NCBI GenBank assembly: GCA_013407085.1
Contig: JACCGJ010018212.1
Span: forward strand, 1-64,000
Length of the DNA stretch: 64,000 bases
Direction of reading: 5' to 3'
From: Atriophallophorus winterbourni
Taxonomy: Eukaryota > Platyhelminthes > Trematoda > Plagiorchiida > Microphallidae
Shown here: piece by piece, positions 1 to 11,289 of the stretch
How positions within the stretch are numbered: the first letter of the stretch is position 1
How the letters are laid out: each line of letters starts with the position of its first letter
Program-made: the position numbers and the translations under genes
The notes under the pieces: model-generated
What the model was told of the DNA's origin: nothing
The model's database searches: none
Seen by the model: only the letters and a program-made list of their open reading frames with translations

Positions 1-76
1 AAAAATGACTTCTATGTCACTTCAAATTTCGATTTATAATTGATATTAGATTATATGTTTCGCTCATATATCTCAG

Positions 77-211
77 CTGAACTTCATGATCTAATAAATC
101 TGCTTTTTCCTGAAATCAATTGCAATATTTTAAGAGAAGAGAACAATCACAGATTTTTGTTGTCTTTATCATCAGACTATCTGGGATCAAATATTGGCAT
201 CGGATTCATCG
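77..211 (+). CDS. Host gene 1, candidate internal exon
   Basis: An open segment of 135 nt is framed by a good acceptor (pyrimidine-rich run ending in ctcag at 76) and a donor (gtaggt at 212). It encodes a hydrophilic stretch with L, D and N (…HDLINLLFPEIN…SSDYLGSNIGIGFI). Both boundaries are phase 1, and the next candidate exon at 4206 also starts in phase 1, so the reading frame continues without a stop. The product is not recognised. The intron that would follow (212-4205) is filled by an RTE-like LINE with a hAT insertion. The gene must begin outside the window. The exon call is inference from splice sites, phase and composition only. Confidence 0.45.
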
Positions 212-479
212 GTAGGTTGATATAAAATGCAAACTTTGTTTTAAAAATAGAACTATCGACTGTGTTTGTCACACAATCTATTTTGTTTGATCCTCAAAAA
301 CCATAAAAAATATAGATAGCAATTGCAAATATAAAACGCTTATTGTGACATTTTAAAAATATTAATTGTGTACTTCAGATGCATATGCTTTATAAACCGT
401 TTGCTTTAAAGATGTAACACTTTCATTCATCTCACCTAAACTAATCTGACTTTGAAATTGACATCATTTTACTTATGCT
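212..479. other. AT-rich intronic sequence
   Basis: AT-rich sequence between the candidate donor at 212 and the start of the RTE-like LINE. I see no open frame, repeat or motif worth naming. Confidence 0.4.
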
Positions 480-1162
480 TGCTGTATTTGGACTCTTTCG
501 GTCGATGTCGACCATGGATGTACATCGCAATCTCATGTATTTACATTTTCTACAATATTTAGAACGACTAAACAGTCGCAAGGAATAATCGCTCTCAAAT
601 CGCTAACATGGATAGACAGAACTCGGATGTTTGGCGACATTTGTACGCCGGTGTTGATATCCGCGTTCAGCAGCCAGCTTGCAGACAACGTTTTACACAA
701 ACCCTCTAATGTGGGCTGTTAAGATCAAGTAGTTCTCAACTCGCCGGGTCATTGCCAACAGCTTTCATATGTATTTTGCTGACATCTTTGTACTGCGTGT
801 ACGTTCTGCCTAATGGTCGACTTTCTGATTGCAACTTAACATAGAATACGACTTTTTATTCTGTAGACGTGGCCGAGCCACCGTTGGCGGCGCTATCGTA
901 TTCGGGTTAACATGCTCTGTAGACCAGCTTTTGAAGGCACGCCAGCATTAGTCACTTTTTCTATTGACGATATGTTCATGATCCGAGGGATGCTTCGTTG
1001 ATGGAAAGCATTCAACTTCCTTTCGTTTTTTTGCGTTAATGTTTTATGATTCACTGCATTACAGTAAATCATCAAGTACCTACGCGCTCTATAACATCAT
1101 ATTTTTTCTTTTACGGACAACTTGCGGTTACCGCAAACACGAGAGTTTAATTGGGACAAAAT

Positions 1163-1935
1163 AGCAGCTGCACTGCCAATCCGTTAATCAATCTCCGTGT
1201 CTAGAGAAAGGTCATCCGCAATGTTGAACGAAGATAGGTGAAATAATGAACGGGGGTGTCCTTGGGTGCGAGCAATAATGGCTGCATCGTCCGCAAACAG
1301 CAGTTTACGCATTAACACATCCCATGTTGTGTTTGATCTTTCAAGTGGTTTAGTTTTAAAAGCTTGTCAACACTTCACGTGCGTAGGTAAATGCTTTCTG
1401 TACTCGTCCCAAAAGCATGCTTCGGCAGCAGAGCAAAGAAAATGCCGAACAGCGTCGGAGAAAAAACACACACTTGTTTGACGCAGCGACGCCAAATTTA
1501 AAAACTTCTGAACTAAAACCGTTTTATTCATATGTGTTCTTCTTGTATGAGCAGCTGCACTGCCAATCCGTTAATCAATATCCGTGTCTAGAGGAAGGTT
1601 ATCCGCAATGTTGAACGAAGATAGGTGAAATAATGAACGGGGTGTCCTTGGGTGCGAACAATAATGGCTGCATCATCCGCAAACAGCAGTTTACGCATCA
1701 ACACATCCCATGTTGTGCTTGATCTTTCAAGTGGTTTAGTTTTAAAAGGTTGTCAACACTTCACGTGCGTAGGTTAATGCCTTTTGTACTCGTCCCAAAA
1801 GCATGATTCGGCAGGAGAGCAAAGAAAATGCGAACAGCGTCGGAGAAAAAAAACACACTTATTTGACGCAGCGACGCCAGATTTAAAAACTTCTGAACTA
1901 AAACCGTTTTATTCATATGTGTTCTTCTTGTATGA
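1163..1935. repeat. 387-bp tandem duplication inside LINE copy 1
   Basis: The segment starting agcagctgcactgccaatcc at 1163 starts again at 1550, giving a period of 387 bp. The two units (1163-1549 and 1550-1935) differ at only a handful of positions. Their similarity to other LINE copies in the window is much lower, so the duplication occurred after this copy had already decayed. Confidence 0.9.
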
Positions 1936-2830
1936 GTTTGAACGAAATAACGAGTTTGAGCAGTCTTGGAAGACAACCTGTAGATCAAACATTTTTAGGA
2001 GATCCTTCATGCTGAGGTAATCGACTGCCTAATTTAAATTAAATAAAAAAGCGTATAATGGTATACGTTGTTCCCGAATTTATTCTTGAAGTTGTCTCCT
2101 GAGAAGGTCATATCGACGGTTGATCTTTCACTGCGGAAGACACTATGCGATTTTGATTAAACTTTATCAGCCAAAACTTGATGCCGGATATGTAAGGTTA
2201 TAGCAAACAATTTTTCTACATCATTCCAATGGCAGATTCCTCTGTAAATTTTGCAGTGGCTTTTATCACCATTATACTTAAATAGCTTGATGAAATTTGT
2301 TACTCGCATATTTTGTGGGATACACTGTTGCTGTCAGCAATGAAGGAGCATATAGTAAAAGAGGCTGTAATAGATCTATTTCACAGAATTTGATGAGCTC
2401 AGTTGGACTTCTGTCGTCACCAGGGGCTTTCACATTTGCTAAGCGGTCGACTGCCTTATTGTTTTCCTCAGGATTAGTAGGAGTATCTAGATCAGGGGTG
2501 CGCAAACTTTCTATCCAACAGGCCACAACCCCTTTCTTTCCACAGAGACTACGGCCGCACATATTTCGTCCTGATTCTAAAAGTCTGCAAGTGTGGTAAC
2601 ACTCGATTTTACATTAAATTGTATTTCCTAACAATGAAATCACAGAATCCAGCGGTGAAGCAATAACTATACATTTACTTGTTTCCATGTAAAGTGACTG
2701 TAATGATTCTTTTATTCTCTTTAATATACTTTAATTCCCATTATACTGTAGATGACTAGACTAGGATGCAGTCGAAAAAACAACACATTTATTAATGATT
2801 GATTTAACACTTATAAATGATTTATTTTAT

Positions 2831-3097
2831 TCAAAACCTCATGCAATTTTCAATTTCCAATTTCTTCTTCAAGTTCTCAACGCAATTTTTTCTTGACTCA
2901 CTGTCCATCTTAGCGTAAGCGTGGCTCTCATGTCGACGATAATGCTGTCTGGCGTTATCCACTTTTAGTGTTTTTAAAACCTGCTCACATATAAGGCATA
3001 TCATGCAATGGTCGACAGTTTCAATCACGAAGTAATCAACTTCCCACTCGGCGTTGAATTTCCTATTCTCATCAGTCAAAGTGCGCCTTCTTTTCAT
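2831..3097 (-). pseudogene. hAT transposase N-terminal fragment (BED-like zinc finger)
   Basis: From the ATG at 3097 this minus-strand frame encodes 88 residues: a basic start (MKRRRTLTDENRKF), then a CMICLICEQ cysteine pair and an H-x4-H histidine pair spaced as in BED-type zinc fingers. A lysine/glutamate-rich helix follows, and then a stop. This arrangement is known from the N-termini of hAT-family transposases and domesticated relatives (ZBED and GTF2IRD2-type proteins), where the finger binds transposon ends. The DDE catalytic and dimerisation regions are absent, so this is a truncated remnant. The open frame extends upstream to 3184, but that extra part matches a CR1-like LINE, so I prefer the internal ATG. 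Confidence 0.75.
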
Positions 3098-3125
3098 GGG
3101 TAATATTATTAAACCACGTGTAAAA

Positions 3126-3218
3126 GTTAGGATTAGATCCGATCGAACCCGCCTGCGAGGAAGTGAATCCAAATCATGTAGCACCAGTCGATCTTCAATG
3201 AGGATTTAAGGCTTTGAC
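3126..3218 (-). repeat. CR1-like LINE 3' fragment within the hAT element
   Basis: This segment aligns (roughly 70 per cent by eye) with 54222-54315, part of a CR1-like LINE C-terminal region (peptide RRRVRxxLILT). It sits between the transposase start and the right terminal repeat of the hAT element. Either the LINE inserted into a hAT ancestor or the hAT captured it. Confidence 0.6.
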
Positions 3219-4205
3219 CTAAGTCAGTGGTCGCTATGCCTACAACATTGCTGTAACCACCCAGCAACCCAACACAGATGAACTCGGTCGAGGTCGCATC
3301 ACACAGCGGTCAACATGAGCAAAAGTACGTTACTAACGGCCGCATATCATACCTCTCACGGCCGCAGGTTGCGCACCCCTGATCTAGATGTTCAATGGTT
3401 GGCAACCTCTCAGCAGTTTCAAGGACTTGCGGTAAAACAGTACCGTCCCTAGAGAGGAGAAATGCTCTACCAATCTTTTTATTTGCTGAGTTTGTTTTTC
3501 GAGAATCGAGTCACCAGATAAAGACTTAATAGGAGCTGTTTCAAGTTTGTTTGGATCAAGGCTCTTTTGATCTCTTATAAGTCGTAAATTTTCATCTGCA
3601 AGAATGCTGCCCGTTTTTTATCCAACGCATGATTGATCTCACAAGATTTTGCTTCGAACCGGTCTGTAAAGGCTTTTGCAAATCCCGCAGCTGGATTAGG
3701 TTCAGACGTCTATCATTGGTGAAATATTGACCGGGGAATCTTCAGTTTTGCACAAACCAGCAAATGGTCAGTGTCGCAGTCTGCGCTTTCATATGATCTG
3801 GTGAGGAGTACAATCATTATATTAGTGCGTTATTTATCGTGTTATTATCTACAGGAGCGAAATCGAATGTCTTTTTCATTTATACACAAATATGCTGTCG
3901 CCGTAATTGGCAAGACGAAGTTCATTACAACTTCGGGCTGATTAACGGGACTCCGGCTACAATATCAGTATTAGTACAAAATTTGATGTACCGGATAACT
4001 TGAGTCCGGCACAGATACACGGCAGATAATTGTACATTCTTGTTGTGTATACAATAAAATCAGCGAGCTTATAATGTATCATTCTTGAATATACTCGGCA
4101 ATATCATGTAGAAACGAATTTAGGTGTTCTCAAGAATTCATTTGGTTGAACAAGCAGCACTATTTCGGAATAATGTTTTTTATCGTAGCACTCACTCAAT
4201 TCCAG

Positions 4206-4276
4206 GTTTAGACTTGATCTATGAAACAAAAATCGACATGACTGTTACCAACTTCACCACGTTAGTGTGCAATGAG
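4206..4276 (+). CDS. Host gene 1, candidate exon
   Basis: A strong acceptor (cactcactcaattccag, ending 4205) and a consensus donor (gtaagt at 4277) bound 71 nt encoding LDLIYETKIDMTVTNFTTLV-CNE. The exon starts in phase 1, matching the exon at 77-211, and ends in phase 0, matching 4882. The following intron contains the TA/TGTA microsatellite. The product is not recognised. Confidence 0.5.
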
Positions 4277-4305
4277 GTAAGTTGTAATTTCATAGCAATC
4301 ATTAA

Positions 4306-4306
<1 letters not shown>

Positions 4307-4339
<33 letters not shown>

Positions 4340-4346
4340 ATGTATG

Positions 4347-4380
<34 letters not shown>

Positions 4381-4470
4381 TGTATGTGTGTATGTATGTA
4401 TGTATGTATGTACGTATGTATGTATGTATGTATGTATGTATGCATGTATGCATGTATGTATGTATGTATG

Positions 4471-4504
<34 letters not shown>

Positions 4505-4737
4505 TCTATGTATGTATGTATGTATGTATGTATGTATGTATGTATGTATGTATGTATGTATGTATGTATGTATGTATGTATGTATGTATGTATGTATGTA
4601 TGTATGTATGCATGTATGTATGTATGTATGTATGTATGTATGTATGTCTGTATGTATGTATATACGTATGCATGCATGCATGCATGTTTATATGTATGTA
4701 CGTATGTATATATGTATGTATGTGTGTATGTATATCA
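4307..4737. repeat. (TA)n then (TGTA)n microsatellite
   Basis: A short TA run is followed by about 400 bp of TGTA tetranucleotides with scattered single-base variants (tgca, tgtg, tcta). Long open frames of Tyr/Met/Cys/Val here, in both strands, are artefacts of the 4-bp repeat. It lies in the intron proposed at 4277-4881. Confidence 0.98.
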
Positions 4738-4881
4738 TACTTATTTAGGTTCTCGATTCCAGATATTGAATCCCCTAATTGCAGTACAGTCGTTCAAACA
4801 CGTTTAAAATGAAAGAATTATATATGATAATATATTTCCCAGTTTGTACTCATTGAGTTAATTTTGCTTTACATTATAAAG

Positions 4882-5124
4882 CTTTTGGACTTATTCCACG
4901 TGAACGGAAGTCATATCGCTTGTTTCTCGAGAATCGAGGACGTGTCCAGTCGCTTGGTGTTCGCAAACTTCACGTTCAAATCTGAACTACTCTACGGCAC
5001 AGAAGTACCCTCGTGGAATGCGGCGCTTGTGATGAAATTAAAACAGAAGGCAGATAAACACGATCGAGTAGTATTGCTGCGTCCGCCGAGAAGGAGCAAA
5101 TATTCTGAAAGCGAATGTTTGTAA
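4882..5124 (+). CDS. Host gene 1, candidate terminal exon
   Basis: The frame continues in phase 0 from 4276 and runs 80 codons to a TAA at 5122-5124. The peptide begins LLDLFHVNGSHIACFSRIED and ends with a basic tail (LLRPPRRSKYSESECL). Base composition is clearly richer in G+C than the flanks, as expected of coding sequence, and an AATAAA lies 44 nt past the stop. I do not recognise the protein. There is no transmembrane segment in this part, and one N-x-T/S motif (NFT) occurs in it. The acceptor (attataaag) is weak, so the exact 5' edge is uncertain. Confidence 0.5.
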   Translation, partial: LLDLFHVNGSHIACFSRIEDVSSRLVFANFTFKSELLYGTEVPSWNAALVMKLKQKADKHDRVVLLRPPRRSKYSESECL

Positions 5125-5167
5125 AATTCTGTTTCTAGCAGTACATGTTGTTCCTTAAATTAACTGC

Positions 5168-5173
5168 AATAAA
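5168..5173 (+). promoter_or_regulatory. Polyadenylation signal of host gene 1
   Basis: AATAAA lies 44 nt downstream of the TAA of the proposed terminal exon, a normal position for 3'-end formation. Confidence 0.5.
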
Positions 5174-5199
5174 CCAATATCCGTTGTTCTTTTTTCCGC

Positions 5200-5890
5200 A
5201 CGTCATCATTGGTTACATCTAGTCGGAGTTTCAAAGTTGAGAAAGCACAATTATTGCAATAGATTTTGGAATAATAACTGCAATGAAACTTTATCCGGTT
5301 TGCATATAAGTAACGAATAATAAGTTATTATATAAAAGCAGTCGGTCAAATAATGCGATAAAAATATGTCTACTAGATATGATTACTATGATTATTTCTG
5401 CAATGCCTACAGAAATTCAAATTTATATGGCCATCGCAAGAGTATACATTGATCTTTTAGAAAAGTGTCAAGTGAGCTTGCACTAGTGAAGAATACTGTA
5501 GAGACATTAATCTAGCCTTAAACATATAAACTGAACAAATAAATGCGCCTAAATTTACCATCGCCAAACCATTCTCTGTAAAAGGTTGATTTGTTGCAGA
5601 GAGTTAAAAATGTCTTAAAGCCGAAACCGTTCACGTCGATTGCCCCATTAACCAAAGTTGCCTCGAAAGGAATTTTGCTCAGACTTATCTGCACCAACGT
5701 GCCAGAGTCAATTTAGACGATGATCTCAAATAGACACCCGAATGGCTTGGCTGGATAGTTGAAACGGCACACTTGAATAAATCTGAAAGCGATCCACCAG
5801 GATTCGTTAATTCGCTTTAGTCGTCACCCCAAGCTGCTACACCGAGATGAACCGCGGTTGTACAAGCTAGTAGCCTCTCTCTACGCACTC
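5200..5890. other. No recognisable feature
   Basis: AT-rich to 5580, then a more GC-balanced stretch (5580-5890) that looks as if it was once coding. I could not match it to any family on either strand. Confidence 0.3.
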
Positions 5891-6118
5891 CTGGCTCCAA
5901 AATTAGTTTCTCTTAACGCTGCGAAATAGGCCTCTAAGGTTAAAGTACTCAAGGTCGACAAGAAGAAAGAGCGCAGGAGGAAGGAGAGCTATGCTATTTA
6001 CATCTACAATGTTCTCCGTCAAGTTCATTTCGACACCCGCATTTCATCGAATGCCATGTCAAACATGAACTCCTTCAAGAACTTCTATCAACATTCTTGC
6101 AGCGGGACGGCATGGAAA
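5891..6118 (+). pseudogene. H2B: Histone H2B pseudogene
   Basis: The frame starting at a CTG in place of ATG reads APKLVSLNAAK, then TAG (5937), then [20 protein letters not shown] and on into [20 protein letters not shown] and NAMSNMNSF. These are the basic tail and the alpha1-L1-alpha2 part of the H2B histone fold, with about ten substitutions. After NSF the similarity continues in a shifted frame for about 45 nt (the FERIAAEAS-equivalent region) and is then lost. The alphaC helix and C-terminus are missing. H2B packs DNA with H2A in nucleosomes; this copy cannot be functional because of the lost start, the stop, the frameshift and the truncation. No other core histone is recognisable next to it. 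Confidence 0.85.
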
Positions 6119-6639
6119 TAACTTATCGTTTATTTGTTGATGTGTCCTGGTCAAAGCGGGCAAAGTCGCTACCGAAAGGTGACTAAAAGAAAACAACTTT
6201 ACGCAAAAAGCGCATCCTTAATCTGTTAAATGTCACAGAAATGCCACTGGTTTAGATACAAAGAGTAATTCCAACCACGATACACAACATTTGAGATTTA
6301 TTAGTTATGCTATCCAAACCAGCAATGTAGCGGTTATCGATAATTTCCGAATTATGAAGTTACCGAATTAAGATGTTTTATGGTCCGACCCATTAAACTG
6401 ACACTATTGACCACCACTATGGTGGACATCGTGCTTAACAATTGGAACCAGTATCGATACAAAGTTTCACGAGAGATCAAAATTTTAGTAAACAGCTGAA
6501 AACCGTGTCTATCGTCAAGGTTGCCAAGCCTGTTAGTACTTAGCACATACTGCAGACAACACTTGAATCCTGGCAATCTTACCGTTATTGAGGAAACAAT
6601 GTTACTAAACTAGTCCAGGAGGATATAATTGAACGAAAC

Positions 6640-7830
6640 ACGAAGCTATTCCACCAGATCATGGACAGAAAAGCGAGTGTAAATAAAGGGGTTCTGCTTT
6701 ATTTGCTACTACTGGAACTACATCCATTTCACTCGAAGCCGCTAACGAACTCGGTCGATTTTACTCTAAGTTGTTCTACCCAAACGAGGGCATTTGTTAC
6801 GGTATGCCTGCATTCAGATTACAAATTAGCACAATACGCGAAATCGCTGTGAAACCCGAGAGTGTCCTGGTAATGCTACTTGGGTTAAATACAAAATATT
6901 GCCAGATGATGATGAAATAACACCTTATCTCCTAAACCAATGCGCCCTTGCTCTATTCTCACCAATCTGTGATCTTTTCAACCTGTCAATAATTTGTAGC
7001 AAGGTTAATACTGACTGGAAAATTAGATTAATCACTCCGATATACAAAGGAGGGAACCGACCCGATGTGTCCAACTACAGACCAGTAACGTTGTTGCCAG
7101 TGGTCTTCAAAGTTCTCGAACGATTTGTAGCTGAGGAACTTATCAAAAATGGTGAGCAAAATAAGCTACTTTCCATCGCACAGCACAGATTTAGGACAAT
7201 ACAGTCCTGACTTACCAATATTCTGATTATTCTTGATAACTGGACTCGAGCCGTAGATAATGGCTACCCTATCCATGTTTGTTACTTGGATATGTCCAAA
7301 GCTTTTGACCGTGATAACCACAGTATACTGCTTCAGAAATTGAAGCAGCTCGGAGTGGGCGGCAGAATATTGTCCGGGATACAGGATTAATTGACTGGTA
7401 GCACATCAGAGTTAGGTTGATGGGACACTATACAGTCCAGTAAAAGTTAAATGTGGCGTACCTCAATGCTCAGTCTTTAGACCAATACTCTTCCTCGTGT
7501 ACGCAAACGATATACCTGAAATCGTACGCAGCAACATGATTTTATTTGCGGATGACATCAAAGTCTGAACTGGCGTACGCACAATAGAAGATTGCCAAAT
7601 TCTACAAAAAGATCTCGAAGCACTGCAGAACTGGTCCTTGCGAAACTGTCTACTATTCAACATCCAAAAATGTAAAAAGTTAAACGTCAGTAAATCAATC
7701 GAATTCACATAATCTCTGGGATATCAGCAAAATTTCAGGGTTATGGAAGAGAAAGACATGTGTGTGTGGAATAGCATTAACTTGAAGCCTTTACGGCAGT
7801 GTTCTGTGGTATACAAAAAGTTCTGCCGAT
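6640..7830 (+). mobile_element. CR1-like LINE fragment (reverse transcriptase region)
   Basis: Broken frames on the plus strand encode CR1/jockey-type reverse transcriptase in order. These are the linker and PxxLL motif near 6900, DWKIRLITPIYKGG and VSNYRPVTLLPV (7010-7100), YLDMSKAFDRDNHS box A (about 7285-7325), GVPQCSVxxPILFLVYANDIP box B (7455-7515) and an intact FADD catalytic motif near 7545. The thumb region follows (LEALQNWSL, KCKKLNVS). Frameshifts and stops interrupt it throughout. No endonuclease domain is visible upstream and no clear 3' tail, so it is truncated at both ends. Confidence 0.8.
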
Positions 7831-9239
7831 GATATTATTTACTTTTATCAAGAAAGATTGGTGCAATTAAATGCAAACCTGCTGTGACACAAACGCAATT
7901 GTTATGACAACCAATAAGAAATAAAATGTGAAACGATTGGAATTACCACTTTACTGGATCGTAGGACATCCTTTTCGGAAGTTCACATAATACTTTTAAA
8001 ACACACAAACGAAAATGCAAAAACAATGTGGATGATTTTCAAACATTCAAATTGTTTTAATACGAGTTACTCTGAAACATCATACAATGTTTTGAAACTT
8101 AAAATTGTTCTGTGAACCGTTAATAATAAAATTTGTCATTTAACTTTGAATAAATCTGTTGATCAATATACGAGGATTAGCTGAGCGAAAATTTATTCGA
8201 ATGAAAATAATCTACGACAATGAACGAGAATTTTTCTCAGGAATAGATAATTCGTTATAATCAGAGTTATGCTTGCTTCATTGACTTTGTTCAACATTGT
8301 GCATACCCGAGCCCGGGTCAACTGTATGCCGACTAAAACCGAATAAATGTACATAATGTTATCATGAATAACTTCCTATACTGGAGAACCAATTTTATTT
8401 ATATCGTGTAAATTACTGCATTACCTAAATATGAAACAATACCGTGATCGCAAAACAGATTACGATTTGAAGTTAGAACTGTTGAGTATCTAAAATATAC
8501 ACGTAATGACATTTGACTACTCAATACCAATTAGTAATAGATTTTTTTTAAATGCGATAAGCTAGATACACGCCCAATATTCACTCACTCTGTTGACAAA
8601 TTTTAATTACTTCAATTTTACCAATATATTTTCACAAAGGCGAAAAACTTTCACGAGTATCCCAATCATCTGAAGCGAGTTTCATCTATTATAATTATTT
8701 GATATTTATACTGAGTGATTTTTCTGTTGGGTTGTACCATAAAACTTTATTCTTGTATCAATGACAACCAGAGTACGGGTGTTATTAGTCACGTTCCCAA
8801 TATGAAATTATTTCAGACTGCAACTTTTAAAACTTAAATAGACTTTCAAAATACAACATTAAAAAACGAACCAAGGATTCATGGTTTCATGGATTCAAAT
8901 ATTTATATTTAAAAATTCAACACTCGGATCATCATGCGATTATGATATGCATTGTGAAAATGATAGTAAATAATGAGTGAAGTATATCAAATATATGGCA
9001 AATGATTGCTGTTAGTTCTCATATATAGATTGAATATATGGCTTTAAATAAAGCCGGATAAGAAATGTCCAATACTACTTCGTGCAGAAAATTCAGAAAC
9101 ATAGCATTACTGCTAAACACGGCGTTAAGAATCGATACAGAAACCTGGGATAAAGACGGACAAGATGCATTGGCGTGTCATCTTCTCCTAATACAATAGA
9201 AAATATTCCGTGGTGGATGTCTTTCGGTATATATAATTA
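7831..9239. other. AT-rich intergenic sequence, nothing recognised
   Basis: No coding signal, repeat family or structured motif recognised in about 1.4 kb of AT-rich sequence. Confidence 0.4.
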
Positions 9240-9470
9240 TAAACGTAAGAATATTATCGCATCGTATCCTACTTTAGGTGAAGGAAAAATAAACCAATAC
9301 GTTTCGAAATATCAATCTACTACGCATTGCTGAGGCATATCACGAACTCGTTCAATGTGTGATCAATTTCATCGAAATATGAAATAACTATATCTCGGTC
9401 GACGGGCCAGACCTTCAACGCATTCTCCAGATTTCAGTTCCAAATTGATATTTTCGAGGGTGATATATCG
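9240..9470 (-). repeat. Possible CR1-like LINE remnant
   Basis: The minus strand reads in pieces like the thumb-end motif of CR1-like elements (CVEG… then WPVDRDIVISYF-type text), comparable to the family B region at 11330-11350. The similarity is short and broken, so this is tentative. Confidence 0.25.
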
Positions 9471-9599
9471 CCAGGGTGAAGCATCGTTGCTGTCTATTTA
9501 TTTATGTCATAACATTTGCAGCCACAAAGGTGAAATTTTTCTAAATAGCTTTTCAGTTTCACACGTTTATTAGCCCAATTCATTTGATTCTGACGAACA

Positions 9600-10990
9600 A
9601 AAGTCCAATATAAACTGAAGGTGTGCTTGGGATTAAGCAATAATGTCTGTATCATCGGCAAACAGCATGTACTTGAATTGCACATCCAGCACCTTGGTTT
9701 GTGCTCCTAACATGTTCAGGTCGAAAAATTGCCATCTCTTCGTGTGTGTAGGTGAATGTATTAGGTTGTCATCCTAAAGCGTGCTTCAGATGCAGAGCAA
9801 AGAAAATGCCGAGAAGCGTGAAAACAAGAAAACACCACTGTTCAACGTCACGGCAAATTCAAAAAAGCTTAATAACGCAAACCGTTAAAATGGATTTCAA
9901 CGTTCATGCCAGAACTGAACGGAGTAACAATTTTGAGCATTCTTGGGGCAGCCTATATGATCAAGCATTTTGAAAAGACCCTTCCTGCTGTCGTAATCTA
10001 AGCCTTTCATGAAATCAATAAGAACAGTTTATAATGGTATAAGCTGTCCCAGACACTTTTCATAAAATCGCGAAGCTAGATTAGTTTCGCACATGCTAGT
10101 GACACATATCCATGTGCAAGCAGACAATTTCAACAGGTAAACTCTCGTCCTTGGGAAAATTCAGATTTGCACAAACCAGCGCATGGTCAGTATTGCAGTC
10201 TGCGCTTTCATATGATCTGGTGAGGAGTACAATCTCTACTTTAGTTAGTCTAACAAAAATAAGATCAAGCTGATGCTACGAGCGAGAAAGATTTTAAGAA
10301 AAGTTATGCTGTGGCTATGTATGAAAGAATCTGCTAGTTACACGATAATACATTTTCTGCACAGTTCTCAAATGCGTTGTACATTTTCATTGGTTCTAAT
10401 TAATCCGAACCTTCCGAGTGTTTCCAAGACTCGTAACCTTCACCAACTCTGGCATTTATATCACCCAATACCACTACACATTCAGTTGCATCGTTTTGAA
10501 GACTGTTTTTACAGGTGCTGAAAAATTACATACGTTTGTCTGTTGATTTCTAATCCTTATGCACCAAATGAATATACCAGACTGTGGCGAGACGGGAGCT
10601 TATTAACTGGGGGCTGTTTATCTTGAGCCAGGTGGTATGCGTTCATTGACACCTGAAAATATCCTTTACTATCGAAAGCATCGTCAGGCCCTGAGCTTTA
10701 TGTAAGTTGAGTCAGTGCTCTTAACCTGGTATATGCGTGTTCCTGTTTTATCTTTCATAAAAGCGCAATGGAATCTCTATTTCATTGGAGCGTTGAGATG
10801 TACACCAGTACTCCGTCTGCGGAGTTTTCCACCAGGTTGACTCCTGAATCCTTTTCCATGATTTGATATAGCCACTAGATAGTAGAGGTTTGAGATAAAG
10901 CTTTTCCTGCCCCTGGACAGCTCTTATGGAATTACGACCTCCATGTTCCCGTAGCAAGTTGGTATTGAGGCGTTTCATCGCTGGTTGCAT
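9600..10990 (-). mobile_element. RTE-like LINE fragment with internal deletions
   Basis: The plus strand aligns with 14720-15165 of the long antisense copy (motif catcggcaaacagcatgt near 9655). It then jumps near 10070 to the equivalent of 16110 (agctagattagtttcgcac) and near 10510 to the equivalent of 17030, ending at the 5' UTR equivalent of about 17640. About 950 bp and 450 bp are therefore missing internally. No frame is intact. Confidence 0.8.
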
Positions 10991-11289
10991 TTATTCGAAA
11001 GAAATCTATTTTAGAAATGTGTGCAATGTCTTCTATTCAATAAACAATGAGTGAATTCAATGAACTAACAATGATTATTATCCTACCTTCTTTCTCTCTC
11101 TATATATATGCAGAAAATTAGTATCAATCGATTTATTTTATTTATATATTCTTTATGATTTCACTATCCTAACGAAAATCAACAAACCAATGCAATAAGA
11201 ATGAGATAGAGAATTCCGGTAATAATATAGAACGAACACCAGTTCCAGTGTAAGAAACATTGCAGAGATCAACCACTAAATTTTGTTGT
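10991..11289. other. AT-rich sequence, nothing recognised
   Basis: A short AT-rich stretch between two LINE fragments; no motif found. Confidence 0.4.

Larger units (their letters stand above)
2493..3381 (-). mobile_element. Non-autonomous hAT transposon with 8-bp TSD
   Basis: The element starts CAGGGGTGCGCAA and ends TTGCGCACCCCTG, a 13-bp perfect terminal inverted repeat of hAT type. It is flanked by the 8-bp direct repeat atctagat (2485-2492 and 3382-3389), the TSD length typical of hAT elements. Removing it rejoins RTE-like LINE sequence that matches the uninterrupted copy at 15540-15580. At 889 bp it is too short for a full transposase (about 600 residues). It retains only the N-terminal zinc-finger part on the minus strand and is internally deleted. 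It also carries a short CR1-like 3' fragment (3126-3218). Confidence 0.93.
480..3815 (-). mobile_element. RTE-like LINE copy 1, 5'-truncated, interrupted by hAT
   Basis: The plus strand begins with the motif ttcggtcgatgtcgacc, which marks the 3' end of this LINE family in antisense. Similarity to the longer copy at 13793-17822 then runs through the C-terminal region, reverse transcriptase and linker (e.g. HxRxxRKLNAFH-type and KAPGDD-type peptides on the minus strand) and fades near 3815, before the endonuclease. All frames are broken. The copy is split by a hAT element at 2493-3381, after which the same LINE resumes at 3390. It also contains a 387-bp tandem duplication (1163-1935). It lies in the intron proposed for host gene 1, antisense to that gene. 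Confidence 0.85.

Noticed and set aside
4124..4812. Long open frames of 138-227 codons on both strands over the TGTA repeat.
   Set aside because: They are simple translations of a 4-bp microsatellite (Tyr/Met/Cys/Val or His/Thr/Tyr/Ile periodic). Only the first part (4206-4276) has splice-site support as an exon.
6119..6260. A possible histone H4 start (atgtgtcctggtcaaagcgg) right after the H2B pseudogene.
   Set aside because: Only a handful of residues can be made to match by shifting frames. Not enough to call a histone cluster.
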